Source: CAVTWH01 sp963794685
Lineage (GTDB): Bacteria > Actinomycetota > Actinomycetes > Mycobacteriales > Micromonosporaceae
Assembly (NCBI GenBank): GCA_963794685.1
Contig: CAWCFK010000010.1
Span: forward strand, 1-64,000
Direction: 5' to 3'
DNA: 64,000 nucleotides
Shown: piece after piece, positions 42,306 through 51,005 of the stretch
Position numbering within the stretch: the first letter of the stretch is position 1
Layout of the letters: the number at the start of each line of letters is the position of its first letter
Made by a program: the position numbers and the translations under genes
The notes under the pieces: model-generated
What the model was told of the DNA's origin: nothing
What the model saw: the letters and a program-made list of their open reading frames with translations, nothing else
Database searches by the model: none

Positions 42306-43407
42306 TCAGGCGGGGGCGCCGGCAAGGCCCGCGCAGCCGCGCAGGTTGGCGTAGTGCTGGGCGGCGGAGGTACGGGCGGAGCCGGTCAGCAGGGTCGGTT
42401 GGCCGGTGCCGGAGACCACAGCGGGCAGGAACGCGGCGCTTAGTGGGGCGTTCGGGTGCAGGGTGAGGCGCAGTACGCCGGTCTGGGTGCTGTGCGACGT
42501 GCCGTACCAGAGGAAGTTGCCCATGCCGTACGCCACGAAGGTGCTGCCGAGCCAGCCGGAGCCCTGCAGGACGTGCGCGTGTGCGCCGAGGATCACGTTT
42601 GCTCCGGCGGCGGCCATCTTGGTGGCCAGGGACTTCTGTTCGGAGCTGGGGCAGGAGTCGCCTTCGATGCCCCAGTGCATGAAGACGATGACCACGTCGG
42701 CCTGGCTGCGGGCGGCCCGGATGGCGGCCAGCGTGCGCGGCTCGTCGATGGCGTTGGCCTCGCCGGGGCGGCTGTCGGTGGCCACCCAGGTGGAGGCGAG
42801 GTCGTGCACCTGGGAGACGCCGATGAAGGCGAGCCGGACGCCGGCCACTGTCATGATCCGGGGCGCCCAGGCGGCGCTGGCGTTCTCGCCGATCCCGAAG
42901 TACGGGAAGTTCGCCGCGCGCAGGGCGGCGAGTGTGTCCGCGAGACCGACCTGGCCGTAGTCGAGGACGTGGTTGTTGGCGAGGGTGACCACGTCCACGC
43001 CGGCGGCCCGCAGCGCGTCCAGGGCCGTCGCGGGGGCACGGAAGTGGAACTCCTTGGGCTGCTCGGTACCCCGGGTGGTGAGTCGCCGTCTCCAGGTTGA
43101 GCACAGCCAGGTCGGCCGCGGTCAACTCGGCGGCGATCGGACCGAAGGCGGTGTCGGGGTGGTTCAGCAGGCCGGCGGTACGGCCGGTGAAGTGCACGTC
43201 GCCGGCGACGGCGAGGGTGATGTCCCGGGCCGGCGCGGGCGGGCTGGCACTGGACGTGGCGGACGGGCTGGCGGTGGCGGACGGGCCGGGCGTGGGCCGG
43301 GCGGCCGAGGTGGACGGGGAGCAGCCGAGCGCCGCGCCGAGCACCGCCACGCCGAGCAGGGCGCTGAAGCGGCGGGAGCGTCGGGATCGGGCAGCGAGCA
43401 GGGTCAC
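42306..43407 (-). CDS. CapA-family lipoprotein, metallophosphatase fold (one frameshift)
   Basis: Lipobox AALGCSPS follows the signal sequence FSALLGVAVLGAALGC. The CapA/PGA_cap core includes ITLAVAGDVHFTGRTA, DLAVLNLETA, then (after a break near 43085) LRAAGVDVVTLANNHVLDYG, RLAFIGVSQVHDL, ADVVIVFMHWGIEGDSCPSS and NVILGAHAHVLQGSGWLGST. These correspond to the metal-binding D, NH(D) and G-H-x-H motifs. The span is 3n+1, consistent with one extra base. The family is linked to capsule or cell-surface polyglutamate; the exact role is unclear. Confidence 0.87.
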
Positions 43408-43444
43408 GCTGGCCAGGCTAGAGCGCGCCGGCTACGAAATCGTC

Positions 43445-44428
43445 TCAGCTGGTCCGGTAATACCGTGCCGCGCCGTCGGCGAGCGGGATGGGCGCGGTCT
43501 TCGGCCCGTCCTCGACCAGGATCGACTTGGCGGCGCTGTGGATGCCGATCAGGTCGGTCCGGTGTGCGAAGAGCAGCTGGGTGAGTTGGTAGGTGAGCGC
43601 CTCGGGCAGGTCCGGGCGGGCCACCAGCAGGTTCGGCTGGGCGATCGCGGGTACTTCGCGGGCCGAGCCGTAGGTGCCGCTGGGGATGCTGGAGGCGGTG
43701 TAGACGTCGGTGCCGTACTCCTTCTGCATCGCCGGGACCATGCTGACCACGTCCAGGAACTTGGCGCCGTCGCCGAACTTGCCGACCAGGTCGGTGATGC
43801 CGGGGGTGGGCAGGCCGCCGGACCAGAAGAGCGCGTCGATCTGCCCGCTGATCAGGCCGGCGGTGGACTCCGGCAGGGAGGCCTGGACGTTCACGATGTC
43901 CTTGGTCGCATCGAGTCCGGCGGCGGCGAGCACCCGCCCGGCGACCACCGCGGTGCCGGAGCCCTTGGTGCCGGTGGAGACCCGCTTGCCGCGCAGCCCG
44001 GCCACCGAGGTGATGTGCCCGTCGGCGCGGACCATGACGTGCAGCAGGTTGCTGTAGAGCCGCGACAGCGCCCGTACCGGGATCGGCACGGTGAAGGTGC
44101 CGTTGCCGGCGAACGCGTCGGCGCCGCTGTCGGCCAGGATCAGCGCCAGGTCGCAGTCGCCGCGGGCGAGCCGGTTGAGGTTGTCCACCGAGCCGGCGGT
44201 GGGCGCGGCGACCGCCTGGTACCCGGGGATGTACTGGGAGATCAGGTCGGCGTAGCCGGCGCCGATCTCGTAGAACACGCCGGTGGTGTTGCCGGTGGCC
44301 ACCCGCAGTTCGCCATGGTGGTAACGGCCGGCGGTCTCGTCGGTGACTTTGGCGCAGCCGGCCGCTCCGGCGACGGCGACGGCCGGCCCCAGCCACGCGC
44401 CCAGCCGCAGCGCCTGCCGGCGGTTCAC
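43445..44428 (-). CDS. TAXI-family (TRAP-type) substrate-binding lipoprotein
   Basis: The 327-residue protein starts MNRRQALRLGAWLGPAVAVA, with a Tat-like RR and a lipobox (GAAGC). The TAXI hallmark is LRVATGNTTGVFYEIGAGYA, then GSVDNLNRLARGDCDLALIL, LLHVMVRADGHITSVAGLRG, KRVSTGTKGSGTAVVAGRVL and QIDALFWSGGLPTPGITDLV. It binds a small carboxylate or amino acid outside the membrane. Its GTG overlaps the Roadblock stop by 4 bp. No TRAP permease is adjacent, so here it may serve as a ligand sensor for the kinase. Confidence 0.9.
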   Translation of the reverse strand: MNRRQALRLGAWLGPAVAVAGAAGCAKVTDETAGRYHHGELRVATGNTTGVFYEIGAGYADLISQYIPGYQAVAAPTAGSVDNLNRLARGDCDLALILADSGADAFAGNGTFTVPIPVRALSRLYSNLLHVMVRADGHITSVAGLRGKRVSTGTKGSGTAVVAGRVLAAAGLDATKDIVNVQASLPESTAGLISGQIDALFWSGGLPTPGITDLVGKFGDGAKFLDVVSMVPAMQKEYGTDVYTASSIPSGTYGSAREVPAIAQPNLLVARPDLPEALTYQLTQLLFAHRTDLIGIHSAAKSILVEDGPKTAPIPLADGAARYYRTS

Positions 44429-44847
44429 AGCTGGTCGGCGACCCGGGCGCCGGGCTCCAGCGCGGCCGCCACCCGGTGCGCCAGCAGCGCCGCCTCGTAG
44501 CCGACCTGGGCCAGGTCGCAGCCGGCCTCGCCGAGCACGGCCAGCTGGGCCCGGTCGCCGACGGCGAGCACCAGCAGGATGCCGCCGTCCATGTCGACGA
44601 CGGTCTGCCGGACCCGGCCGGCGCTGAGGACCTTGGCGGCCCCGATGGTCAGGCTGGCCAGCCCGCTGGTGATCGCGGACAGGTGGTCGGAGCGGTCCTT
44701 GGGCAGCCCTTCGGAGGCGGCCAGGGTGAGGCCGTCGACGGAGACGGCGATCGCGTTGGCCACATCCGGCACGCGCCGCACGAACGTGGACAGCAGCCAG
44801 TCAAGGCCGCCGTCGGTGTCGTAGTGGGTGTCGGGCGGGAGGGTCAT
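44425..44847 (-). CDS. Roadblock/LC7-domain protein
   Basis: The intact 140-residue protein reads LDWLLSTFVRRVPDVANAIA, then VSVDGLTLAASEGLPKDRSD, HLSAITSGLASLTIGAAKVL and VVDMDGGILLVLAVGDRAQL, the Roadblock/LC7 fold. In Streptomyces conservons such proteins (CvnB) accompany a nitrate-sensor-like kinase (CvnA), a DUF742 protein and a GTPase. Here it lies 10 bp after the kinase and overlaps the TAXI gene, while the DUF742 and GTPase genes are absent. It probably binds a small GTPase elsewhere. Confidence 0.92.
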   Translation of the reverse strand: MTLPPDTHYDTDGGLDWLLSTFVRRVPDVANAIAVSVDGLTLAASEGLPKDRSDHLSAITSGLASLTIGAAKVLSAGRVRQTVVDMDGGILLVLAVGDRAQLAVLGEAGCDLAQVGYEAALLAHRVAAALEPGARVADQL

Positions 44848-44857
44848 CGTGCTCCGT

Positions 44858-47395
44858 TCATCGGGGTGCGGGCGGTGGGTTGGTCTGCGTCTGCCGGGCG
44901 GCGGCAGCGAATCCGGCGGCCAGCCCGGACAACCGGGCCCGGATCAGCTCGGGGTCCGGCGGCGCCGGCCGGGCCGGGCCGCCGTCGCCGAGGTCGGTGG
45001 GGCTGGTCGCGGCGCCCGGCAGGAGCAACCCGCCGGGGCGCCGCTGGGGAAGATAGCCGGCGGCCGCACGGGCAGATTCGGGGGTACGCCGGGCAGCCGG
45101 CCCTGAATTCGCCGGCTGACCGGACTGACCGTGCTGGCCGTGCTGACCGGACTGGCCGTGCTGTCCGTGCTGACCGGACTGGCCGTGCTGGCCGTGCTGA
45201 CCGTGCTGGCCGTGGTGCGGGCCGGTCGGATAGTGGGTGACCACGACCTGCGCGGCGGCCGGCGCGGGGATCGCGGTCACCGCCGGTCGGGGGAGGTACG
45301 GCGGCAGCTCCTGGGTGCGGCCGAGCACCTCGCCCTCCACCACCTCGATCGGCGTGACGGTACGCCGCAGCATGGCGGCGGTGTGCTCGCTGACGGTGGG
45401 GTTCGGCGCGAGCAGGCCGTTGGGTACCTGCACAACAGCGACGGTACCGCCCAGGTGCGCGCTCTTGAGCTGGATGCCGATCGCGTGCCGGGCCGCCAAC
45501 CGGGACACCACCAGCAGGCCCATCGTGCCGGCGAGTTCGGCGGTCAACTGGGCCGGGCCGGCCAGCCGGCCGTTGATCTCCTCTAGCTGGTTCGCCGGCA
45601 TGCCGATGCCCTCGTCGTAGACGCTCATCAGCACCCCGTCCACGTCGCGGCGGGCGGTGACCCGGACCCGGCTGCTCGGCGGCGAGAAGAACGTCGCGTT
45701 CTCCAGCAGCTCGGCGAGCAGGTGGATGAGGTCGCGGGCGGTGACCGGGATGATGCCCACGTCGGCGATGCCGGTCGGGTCGACCCGGTCGTAGTCCTCG
45801 ATCTCGGCGGCTGCCGCGCGGACCAGGTCGATCAGCGGGACCACTTCGGCAATCCGCCGGCCGGGCTCGCCACCGGCGAGCACCAGCAGGTTCTCTTCGT
45901 TGCGCCGCATCCGGGCGGCCAGGTGGTCGACGGCGAAGAGCCGGGACAGCCGGTGCGGGTCGGTCTCCACCCGCTCGAAGTCGTCGATCAGCTGCAGCTG
46001 GCGCTGGATCAGCGTCTGGCCACGGCGGGACAGGGCGATGAACAGCGCGGCCACGTCCAGGCGCAGCGCGGCCTGGTCGGCGGCGAGCCGGACCGCCTGC
46101 CGGTGCACCTGGGCCAGGGCCAGCCCCACCTCGGTGATCTCGTCGGCGCCGGGCACGGTGATCTCATCGACCCGGGCATGCGCGGTGCGGACGGCGGTGC
46201 GGACCGCGGTCACGTCCGGCGCCATGCTCAGCAGGGCGATCGTCTCGGGCAGCTCCACCTGGGCCACGCCGAGCGCGCTGGTCCGCAGTCGGCGCAGCCG
46301 GCGGCTGGTGCGGATGGCCAGGATTATCGCGGTACCCAGGGCGAGCAGCATCAGCCCGACGGTGGAGACCGCCGTCACCAACGCCTTCGTCTGGGCGATC
46401 GCCTGCTGGGAGCGGGCCGCCAGGTCGAGGTCGCGGCTCAGCTCGGACTGCAGCTCGGCGAGCTGGCGCAGGGTGTTGCTCTGCGCGATGTACCAGATGT
46501 CCGGGTCGATGGCGGTCTTCGCCGGGCTGGCGATGGCGTTGTCCCGCATGCGTTTGGCGTCGGCACCGTCCACGCCCTGCCAGATGGCGTCGTGCCGACC
46601 ACGCTGCGCGCTGTTGGCGTTGCGCTCGAACTCGCTGGACCGGGCCTGCTGTTCGCCCGCGAGGGTGGCCACCTGGGCAAGCTCGCTGCCGGTGTACGCG
46701 CCGCGGACGAACACCCCGCGCAGCAGGTCACGCTGCTGCGCTCCGGTGTGGCCCTCCACCACGATGGCGACCAGGGCGCGCGCCTTGGCCGCCAGGACGG
46801 CGTCGGAGATCTGTTGGGGCAGCGCGTCGGCGATCGCGATGAGCGTGTCGGTGACCGGCTCGTACCGGCTGCCGGACAGCTCGGTCTTCTTCAGCGAGGT
46901 GAGGTTCGCCCGGGTGGTGTCCAGTTCGTCCAGGTGTTTGCTGGCCGCCTCGAGCAGCGGCCGCATTCCCGGGCTGAGCCGCGCGGCGGCCTGGCTGGCC
47001 CGGAGGAACTCGCCGGACGCCAGGTCGGTCTGCCGGCGGGCCGCGGTGACCAGCGAGGAGCCGGCGCTGCCGCCACGTTGGCTCAGCGAGTCGGTTTCGG
47101 CGATCTCCCGTTCCAGTTGCAGCTCCAGCTTCGCCGCGGCGACTGCGGTGGCCGTCACGGTCTGCGCCTTGCCGCCCTGGTCGGCGAGGGCGACCGCGGC
47201 CAGGCTCTGCTGCACACCCAGGGCAACCAGCCCGACGGTGGCGACGAGCACCGGCAGCAGCAGGCGTAGCCGGATGGAGCGGATACGCGCGCGCCGCGGC
47301 GGCGGCCCCGACCGCTGGATCCGATCGTGGACCGACTGTGCGCCCGCGGCGGGGCGCACAGCATCCCCGGCTCGCCCGGGAGGATCGGAGGCCAT
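44858..47395 (-). CDS. Sensor histidine kinase-like protein, nitrate-sensor type (CvnA-like)
   Basis: From ATG 47395 (MASDPPGRAGDAVRPAAGAQ): TM1 LLLPVLVATVGLVALGVQQS; a long periplasmic nitrate/nitrite-sensor-like helical domain; TM2 ALVTAVSTVGLMLLALGTAI; HAMP-like LRTSALGVAQVELP; a coiled region LFIALSRRGQTLIQRQLQLI; and a HATPase_c domain (LLAELLENATFFSPPSSRVR, YDEGIGMPANQLEEINGRLA, MGLLVVSRLAARHAIGIQLK). The tail holds GQHGQHGQS repeats and a disordered C-terminus. No classical phosphoacceptor H is evident, as in other CvnA proteins. It heads an operon with Roadblock and TAXI genes. Confidence 0.9.
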   Translation of the reverse strand: MASDPPGRAGDAVRPAAGAQSVHDRIQRSGPPPRRARIRSIRLRLLLPVLVATVGLVALGVQQSLAAVALADQGGKAQTVTATAVAAAKLELQLEREIAETDSLSQRGGSAGSSLVTAARRQTDLASGEFLRASQAAARLSPGMRPLLEAASKHLDELDTTRANLTSLKKTELSGSRYEPVTDTLIAIADALPQQISDAVLAAKARALVAIVVEGHTGAQQRDLLRGVFVRGAYTGSELAQVATLAGEQQARSSEFERNANSAQRGRHDAIWQGVDGADAKRMRDNAIASPAKTAIDPDIWYIAQSNTLRQLAELQSELSRDLDLAARSQQAIAQTKALVTAVSTVGLMLLALGTAIILAIRTSRRLRRLRTSALGVAQVELPETIALLSMAPDVTAVRTAVRTAHARVDEITVPGADEITEVGLALAQVHRQAVRLAADQAALRLDVAALFIALSRRGQTLIQRQLQLIDDFERVETDPHRLSRLFAVDHLAARMRRNEENLLVLAGGEPGRRIAEVVPLIDLVRAAAAEIEDYDRVDPTGIADVGIIPVTARDLIHLLAELLENATFFSPPSSRVRVTARRDVDGVLMSVYDEGIGMPANQLEEINGRLAGPAQLTAELAGTMGLLVVSRLAARHAIGIQLKSAHLGGTVAVVQVPNGLLAPNPTVSEHTAAMLRRTVTPIEVVEGEVLGRTQELPPYLPRPAVTAIPAPAAAQVVVTHYPTGPHHGQHGQHGQHGQSGQHGQHGQSGQHGQHGQSGQPANSGPAARRTPESARAAAGYLPQRRPGGLLLPGAATSPTDLGDGGPARPAPPDPELIRARLSGLAAGFAAAARQTQTNPPPAPR
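45108..45232 (-). repeat. Tandem GQH/GQS codon repeat in the kinase tail
   Basis: The minus strand encodes about twelve G-Q-H or G-Q-S triplets in a row. The DNA is a short tandem repeat with a 9-bp unit and a higher-order period of 27 bp, a likely site of length variation. Confidence 0.75.
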
Positions 47396-47610
47396 GCAGA
47401 GCAGATTCCTGGGTCGAGGGCCTGTCGCGCAACCCCCGCGTTGGTGTGCAAATCCGGCTGGTTGGCCGAAAGTGACCATCGAGTGATCACGCCGGTACGC
47501 TCTGTCGGTATTCGGGCCTATTTCTGACGACGGGAGCACGATGGACGCCGAAAAACATCGGCGTTCGCGAATACCCCCGCGAACCGGTGCGGTCCGCTAC
47601 CGTAGCCGCC

Positions 47611-48213
47611 GTGACCCGACGCCCCGCCGATCTGCGATTGGATTCCCTGCTGCGCACGGCAGCCGAGGTGATGGTGACCCGGGGCATGGCCAACACCCGG
47701 GCGGTGGACGTGGCACACGCCGCCGGGGTCAGCCAGGCCCTCGTCTTCTACCACTTCGGCACCCTGGAACGGTTGCTCGCCCGGGCTTTCACGCACGCCG
47801 CCGAGCAGGACCTGGCCCGGCTCGACGCGGTGCTCGCAGCCGACCTGCCGCCGCTGGCGAAGTTGCGCAGGATCCTGCGGCTGTACGCCCCGACCGGCAC
47901 CTCGAAGTCCTGGGAACTGTGGATCGACGGCTGGTCCCAGGCGTTGCGCTCGGCCGAGTTGGAGGCGGTGTCCCGCCGGTTGGACCTGCGCTGGAAGGAA
48001 GCGCTGACCCAGGTCATCACGGCCGGCGCGGGCAGTGGCGACTTCACCTGCGCCGATCCGCTCGGCGCCGCCTGGCGGATCATCGCCCTGGTCGACGGGC
48101 TGGCACTGCAGGTCACCGTGCATCCCCGGGTGATCAGCCGACGCCAGTTGGCGGACTGGATACGTGAGGGCGCCGCCCGTGAACTCGGCATCGAGCGCGA
48201 CGCGCTGCGCTGA
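47611..48213 (+). CDS. TetR-family transcriptional regulator
   Basis: GTG 47611 (VTRRPADLRLDSLLRTAAEV) lies 5 bp after TACCGT, a -10 element, indicating a leaderless mRNA; GTG 47587 is the alternative. The TetR HTH is GMANTRAVDVAHAAGVSQAL, then VFYHFGTLERLLARAF, and the C-terminal domain (WELWIDGWSQALRSAELEAV, AAWRIIALVDGLALQVTVHP) is BetI-like. It is divergent from the kinase operon but not clearly linked to it. Ligand unknown. Confidence 0.9.
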   Translation: MTRRPADLRLDSLLRTAAEVMVTRGMANTRAVDVAHAAGVSQALVFYHFGTLERLLARAFTHAAEQDLARLDAVLAADLPPLAKLRRILRLYAPTGTSKSWELWIDGWSQALRSAELEAVSRRLDLRWKEALTQVITAGAGSGDFTCADPLGAAWRIIALVDGLALQVTVHPRVISRRQLADWIREGAARELGIERDALR

Positions 48214-48297
48214 GGCGCGGGGTCACGATCCGGGGCGGGTTCCGGGACGGGGCGGCGGCATGGCAACCCGGCCGCGCGCGGTGGAGTTCTTCCGGAT

Positions 48298-48810
48298 GTG
48301 AGAGTCGATACCGAGTTCGACGCCTTCGTGGAGGCCCACTCCACCCGGTTGCTCCGCACCGCGTACCTGCTCACCGGTGACCGGGGGCACGCCGAGGACC
48401 TGCTGCAGACGGCCCTGCTGCGTACCCTGCGCCGGTGGTCACGGGCCCGCGACGCGCCGCTGGAGTACGCCCGTCAGGTACTGGTCAACCTGTCCCGGGA
48501 CCGGCTGCGGCTGCTCGGCCGCCGGCCCCGGGAGTCGCCGCTGCCGACCGATCCGGACACCCTGCGCGGGCACCGGCCCGACCGCGAGGTGGAACTGCTC
48601 GGCGAGCGGCACCGGGTGGCCCAGGCCCTGGCCCAGCTGCCGACCCGGCAACGGCAGGTGGTGGTGCTGCGCTTCTTCGAAGACCTCACAGTCACCGAGA
48701 CGGCCGCCCTGCTCGGCTCCGCCGAGGGCACCGTCAAGTCCTACACCAGCCGGGCGCTGGCCCGACTCCGTGAACTACTTACCGAACACGAGGTCACCCA
48801 TGGTTACTGA
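48298..48810 (+). CDS. ECF sigma factor, SigE family
   Basis: GTG 48298 begins VRVDTEFDAFVEAHSTRLLR. Region 2 (AYLLTGDRGHAEDLLQTALL, RTLRRWSRARD) and region 4 (ALAQLPTRQRQVVVLRFFED, LTVTETAALLGSAEGTVKSY) are complete. The 170-residue length and the YLLTGD/H-x-A-E-D-L-L-Q motif match the SigE-like actinobacterial ECF group. The next gene overlaps by 11 bp and probably encodes its membrane regulator. Confidence 0.93.
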   Translation: MRVDTEFDAFVEAHSTRLLRTAYLLTGDRGHAEDLLQTALLRTLRRWSRARDAPLEYARQVLVNLSRDRLRLLGRRPRESPLPTDPDTLRGHRPDREVELLGERHRVAQALAQLPTRQRQVVVLRFFEDLTVTETAALLGSAEGTVKSYTSRALARLRELLTEHEVTHGY

Positions 48811-49708
48811 CGAGGAACTGGGCGCCGAACTGGGCACCCGGCTGCGGGACGAGTTGACCGACATCCAGGCGCCGGCGGGGCTGGCCGGCGCGGTGCACCG
48901 GCGCAGCCGGCGACGCACGCTGGCCTTCTCGGCCGCCGCGACGCTGCCGGTGCTCGCCGCCGGGGTGGCGCTGACCCTCGCGCTGGCCGGCGCGCCAGGC
49001 GGACAACAGCACAACCCCCGAGCCGGTAGCGGCGCCGGTAGCGGCGCCGGTCCCTCGCTGCTCACCGTCGGCTACGTGGTCCAGCGGTCGACGCAGGCAC
49101 TGGGCACCGTGGACCAGTACGTGATCCACCAGACGATGGAGATCTCCGGCAGCAGCCCGGACAGCTCGCAGTCCTGGTCCGACGGGGCGGGCCAGCGGGT
49201 GCTGTCGATCGACGGCGACCCGGCCGCACCCGGCCGGGCGAATCTGATGTGGGTCGAGGGCGAGCGGTTGAACGTGTTGGCGGTTGACTACGCCGCCCGG
49301 ACCTACCTCCGACAGGACGCCCGGATCGTCGACGACAAGATCGACAAGAAGGTGCTCGGCATCCCGTACGGCAGCCCCGACGAACTGCGTGAGGAGCTGC
49401 GTACCGGCACCTTCAACCTGGTCGGTACCGAGGAGGTCGCCGGGCACAGCGCCGCGCACCTGCGGCTGAACCCGCCCCCGGACGCCCGCGATGCGATCCG
49501 GCTGGACCTGTGGGTGGACGCCGGCAGCTACCTACCGCTCAAGCTGGACATGCGGAAGCAGACCACACCGATCGTCGCCACCTTCGACTGGCTGCCGCGT
49601 AGTCCGGAGAATCTGGCCCGCCTCCAACTCACCGTGCCGGCCGGCTTCACGCAGGTGCAGGAGCCGGACCCCGCACACCCGCAACCGAGCTCGACGCCGA
49701 AGGGCTGA
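48800..49708 (+). CDS. Single-pass membrane protein downstream of the ECF sigma factor
   Basis: ATG 48800 (MVTDEELGAELGTRLRDELT) opens with a short cytosolic segment (IQAPAGLAGAVHRRSRRRTL) that may bind the sigma factor, then one TM helix (LPVLAAGVALTLALAGAP), then an extracellular domain of about 230 residues (LLTVGYVVQRSTQALGTVDQ, GHSAAHLRLNPPPDARDAIR, FDWLPRSPENLARLQLTVPA). The order fits a membrane anti-sigma factor or sensor. The 11-bp overlap with the sigma gene shows translational coupling. The ectodomain resembles LolA/LppX-like folds, but this is uncertain. Confidence 0.8.
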   Translation: MVTDEELGAELGTRLRDELTDIQAPAGLAGAVHRRSRRRTLAFSAAATLPVLAAGVALTLALAGAPGGQQHNPRAGSGAGSGAGPSLLTVGYVVQRSTQALGTVDQYVIHQTMEISGSSPDSSQSWSDGAGQRVLSIDGDPAAPGRANLMWVEGERLNVLAVDYAARTYLRQDARIVDDKIDKKVLGIPYGSPDELREELRTGTFNLVGTEEVAGHSAAHLRLNPPPDARDAIRLDLWVDAGSYLPLKLDMRKQTTPIVATFDWLPRSPENLARLQLTVPAGFTQVQEPDPAHPQPSSTPKG

Positions 49709-49730
49709 CCCGGGTCAGTCCGGCCGCACC

Positions 49731-49769
49731 GGGTACCCCGACCGGCGGAGAACGTCGGTCGGGGTACCC
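49731..49769 (+). terminator. Perfect 14-bp hairpin
   Basis: GGGTACCCCGACCG (49731-49744) pairs with CGGTCGGGGTACCC (49756-49769) around an 11-base loop, 23 bp after the membrane protein stop. It is a strong intrinsic terminator without a U-tract. Confidence 0.75.
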
Positions 49770-49808
49770 GCGTGCTTGAAGATCGACCCAGCGGGGAAAC
49801 TACCGGGC

Positions 49809-50822
49809 ATGAACGTCGTGGACCGGGTACTCGGCCCGCTCGACCGGGCGCAGCAGCGGTGGCGGTGGGCTGCCTTCCCGTTCGCCGTGGTGAAGAAGTT
49901 CAGCGACGACCAGGCCGGCCAGCTCGCGGCGCTGATGGCCTACTACGCCTTCCTGTCGATCTTTCCGATGCTGCTGCTGTTCGCCACCGTGCTCGGCTAC
50001 CTGCTGCAGGACAACCCGGAACTGCGGGACCGGCTGGTGAACTCGGCGCTGGTCGAGTTCCCGGTGATCGGCCCGCAGCTCCAGGTGGACGGCCTGACCG
50101 GGCACTGGTGGGTACTGCTGGTGTCCATTGTGGTCAGCCTGTGGGGCGCCAAGGGGGTGGCCGCCGCCACCCAGGACGCCTTCAACACCATCTGGAACGT
50201 GCCCTTCGCCCAGCGCCCCGGCTACCCGGCGGCGCTGGCCCGCAGCTTCGGCCTGCTCTTCCTGATGGCCCTGACGGTACTGGTGACCGGGCTGCTGTCC
50301 GGGTACGGCGAGTCCGGCGGGCACGGCGCCGCCGGCCGGATCACCGCGCTGGCGCTGTCCTGGTTGGTGAGCGTGGCACTGTTCGTGGGGGCGTTCCGGC
50401 TGGCGATCGCCGGTCAGGTGCCCACCCGGGAACTGTGGCGCAGCGCGGTCGCCTCGGCGCTGCTGTGGCAGGCCCTGCTGGTCACCGGCAAGCTGCTGCT
50501 CGAACACCAGGTCCGACACACCCAGTCGCTGTACGGCGTGTTCGGCGTGGTCCTCGGCCTGGTCGCCTGGCTGCACCTGCAGGCCCAGATCACCCTGTTC
50601 GCGGCCGAGTGGGACGTGGTCCGGGCCCGGAAACTGTGGCCGCGCAGCGTCTCCGCGCCGCCGACCACCCGGGCCGACCGGCGGGCGCTGACCGCCTACG
50701 TGAAGCGGGCCCGTCGACTGCCGGCCGACGAGCAGGACGTGCACGTGCACTTCGCGGACGCGCCACCCACCGAGCCGGAGGCCGACGAGGCGCCCCGCCC
50801 GGACCCACTCCTGCCCACCTGA
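49809..50822 (+). CDS. YihY/virulence factor BrkB family membrane protein
   Basis: The intact 337-residue protein has the family signature DDQAGQLAALMAYYAFLSIF, then PMLLLFATVLGYLLQDNPEL, six TM helices in total, the WGAKGVAAATQDAFNTIWNV motif and GVFGVVLGLVAWLHLQAQIT. The C-terminal tail is acidic and proline-rich. The family is widespread, the molecular function unsettled. ATG 49809 follows a CCGGGC context with no strong SD. It is flanked by hairpins and repeats, suggesting a single-gene transcript. Confidence 0.9.
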   Translation: MNVVDRVLGPLDRAQQRWRWAAFPFAVVKKFSDDQAGQLAALMAYYAFLSIFPMLLLFATVLGYLLQDNPELRDRLVNSALVEFPVIGPQLQVDGLTGHWWVLLVSIVVSLWGAKGVAAATQDAFNTIWNVPFAQRPGYPAALARSFGLLFLMALTVLVTGLLSGYGESGGHGAAGRITALALSWLVSVALFVGAFRLAIAGQVPTRELWRSAVASALLWQALLVTGKLLLEHQVRHTQSLYGVFGVVLGLVAWLHLQAQITLFAAEWDVVRARKLWPRSVSAPPTTRADRRALTAYVKRARRLPADEQDVHVHFADAPPTEPEADEAPRPDPLLPT

Positions 50823-50859
50823 CCCGACCCCTTGCCGGCTGCGCCCGACCCCGGCCACG

Positions 50860-50990
50860 CAAGGGAGCCGGCCACCGCAAGCGGACCGACCGCCGTCCGG
50901 GAGCCGGCCACCGCAAGGGCACCCGACCACAGCAAGGGCACCGACCACAGCAAGGGCACCAGCCACCGCAGGGCAGCCGGCCGCGGTCAG
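50860..50990. repeat. Intergenic short tandem repeats
   Basis: GAGCCGGCCACCGCAAG occurs twice (near 50866 and 50908), followed by three copies of an 18-bp unit around GACCACAGCAAGGGCACC. No ORF uses them. They lie between two convergent genes and may be a transcription-end or variable-number locus. Confidence 0.65.
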
Positions 50991-51005
50991 CGGCCGGCCG
51001 TCGGC

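Noticed and set aside
45722..47486. Two long rightward ORFs opposite the kinase
   Set aside because: Antisense shadows with low-complexity composition and no ribosome-binding site.
50830..50990. CRISPR array
   Set aside because: Repeats are short, imperfect and contiguous, without unique spacers; no cas genes are present anywhere in the window.
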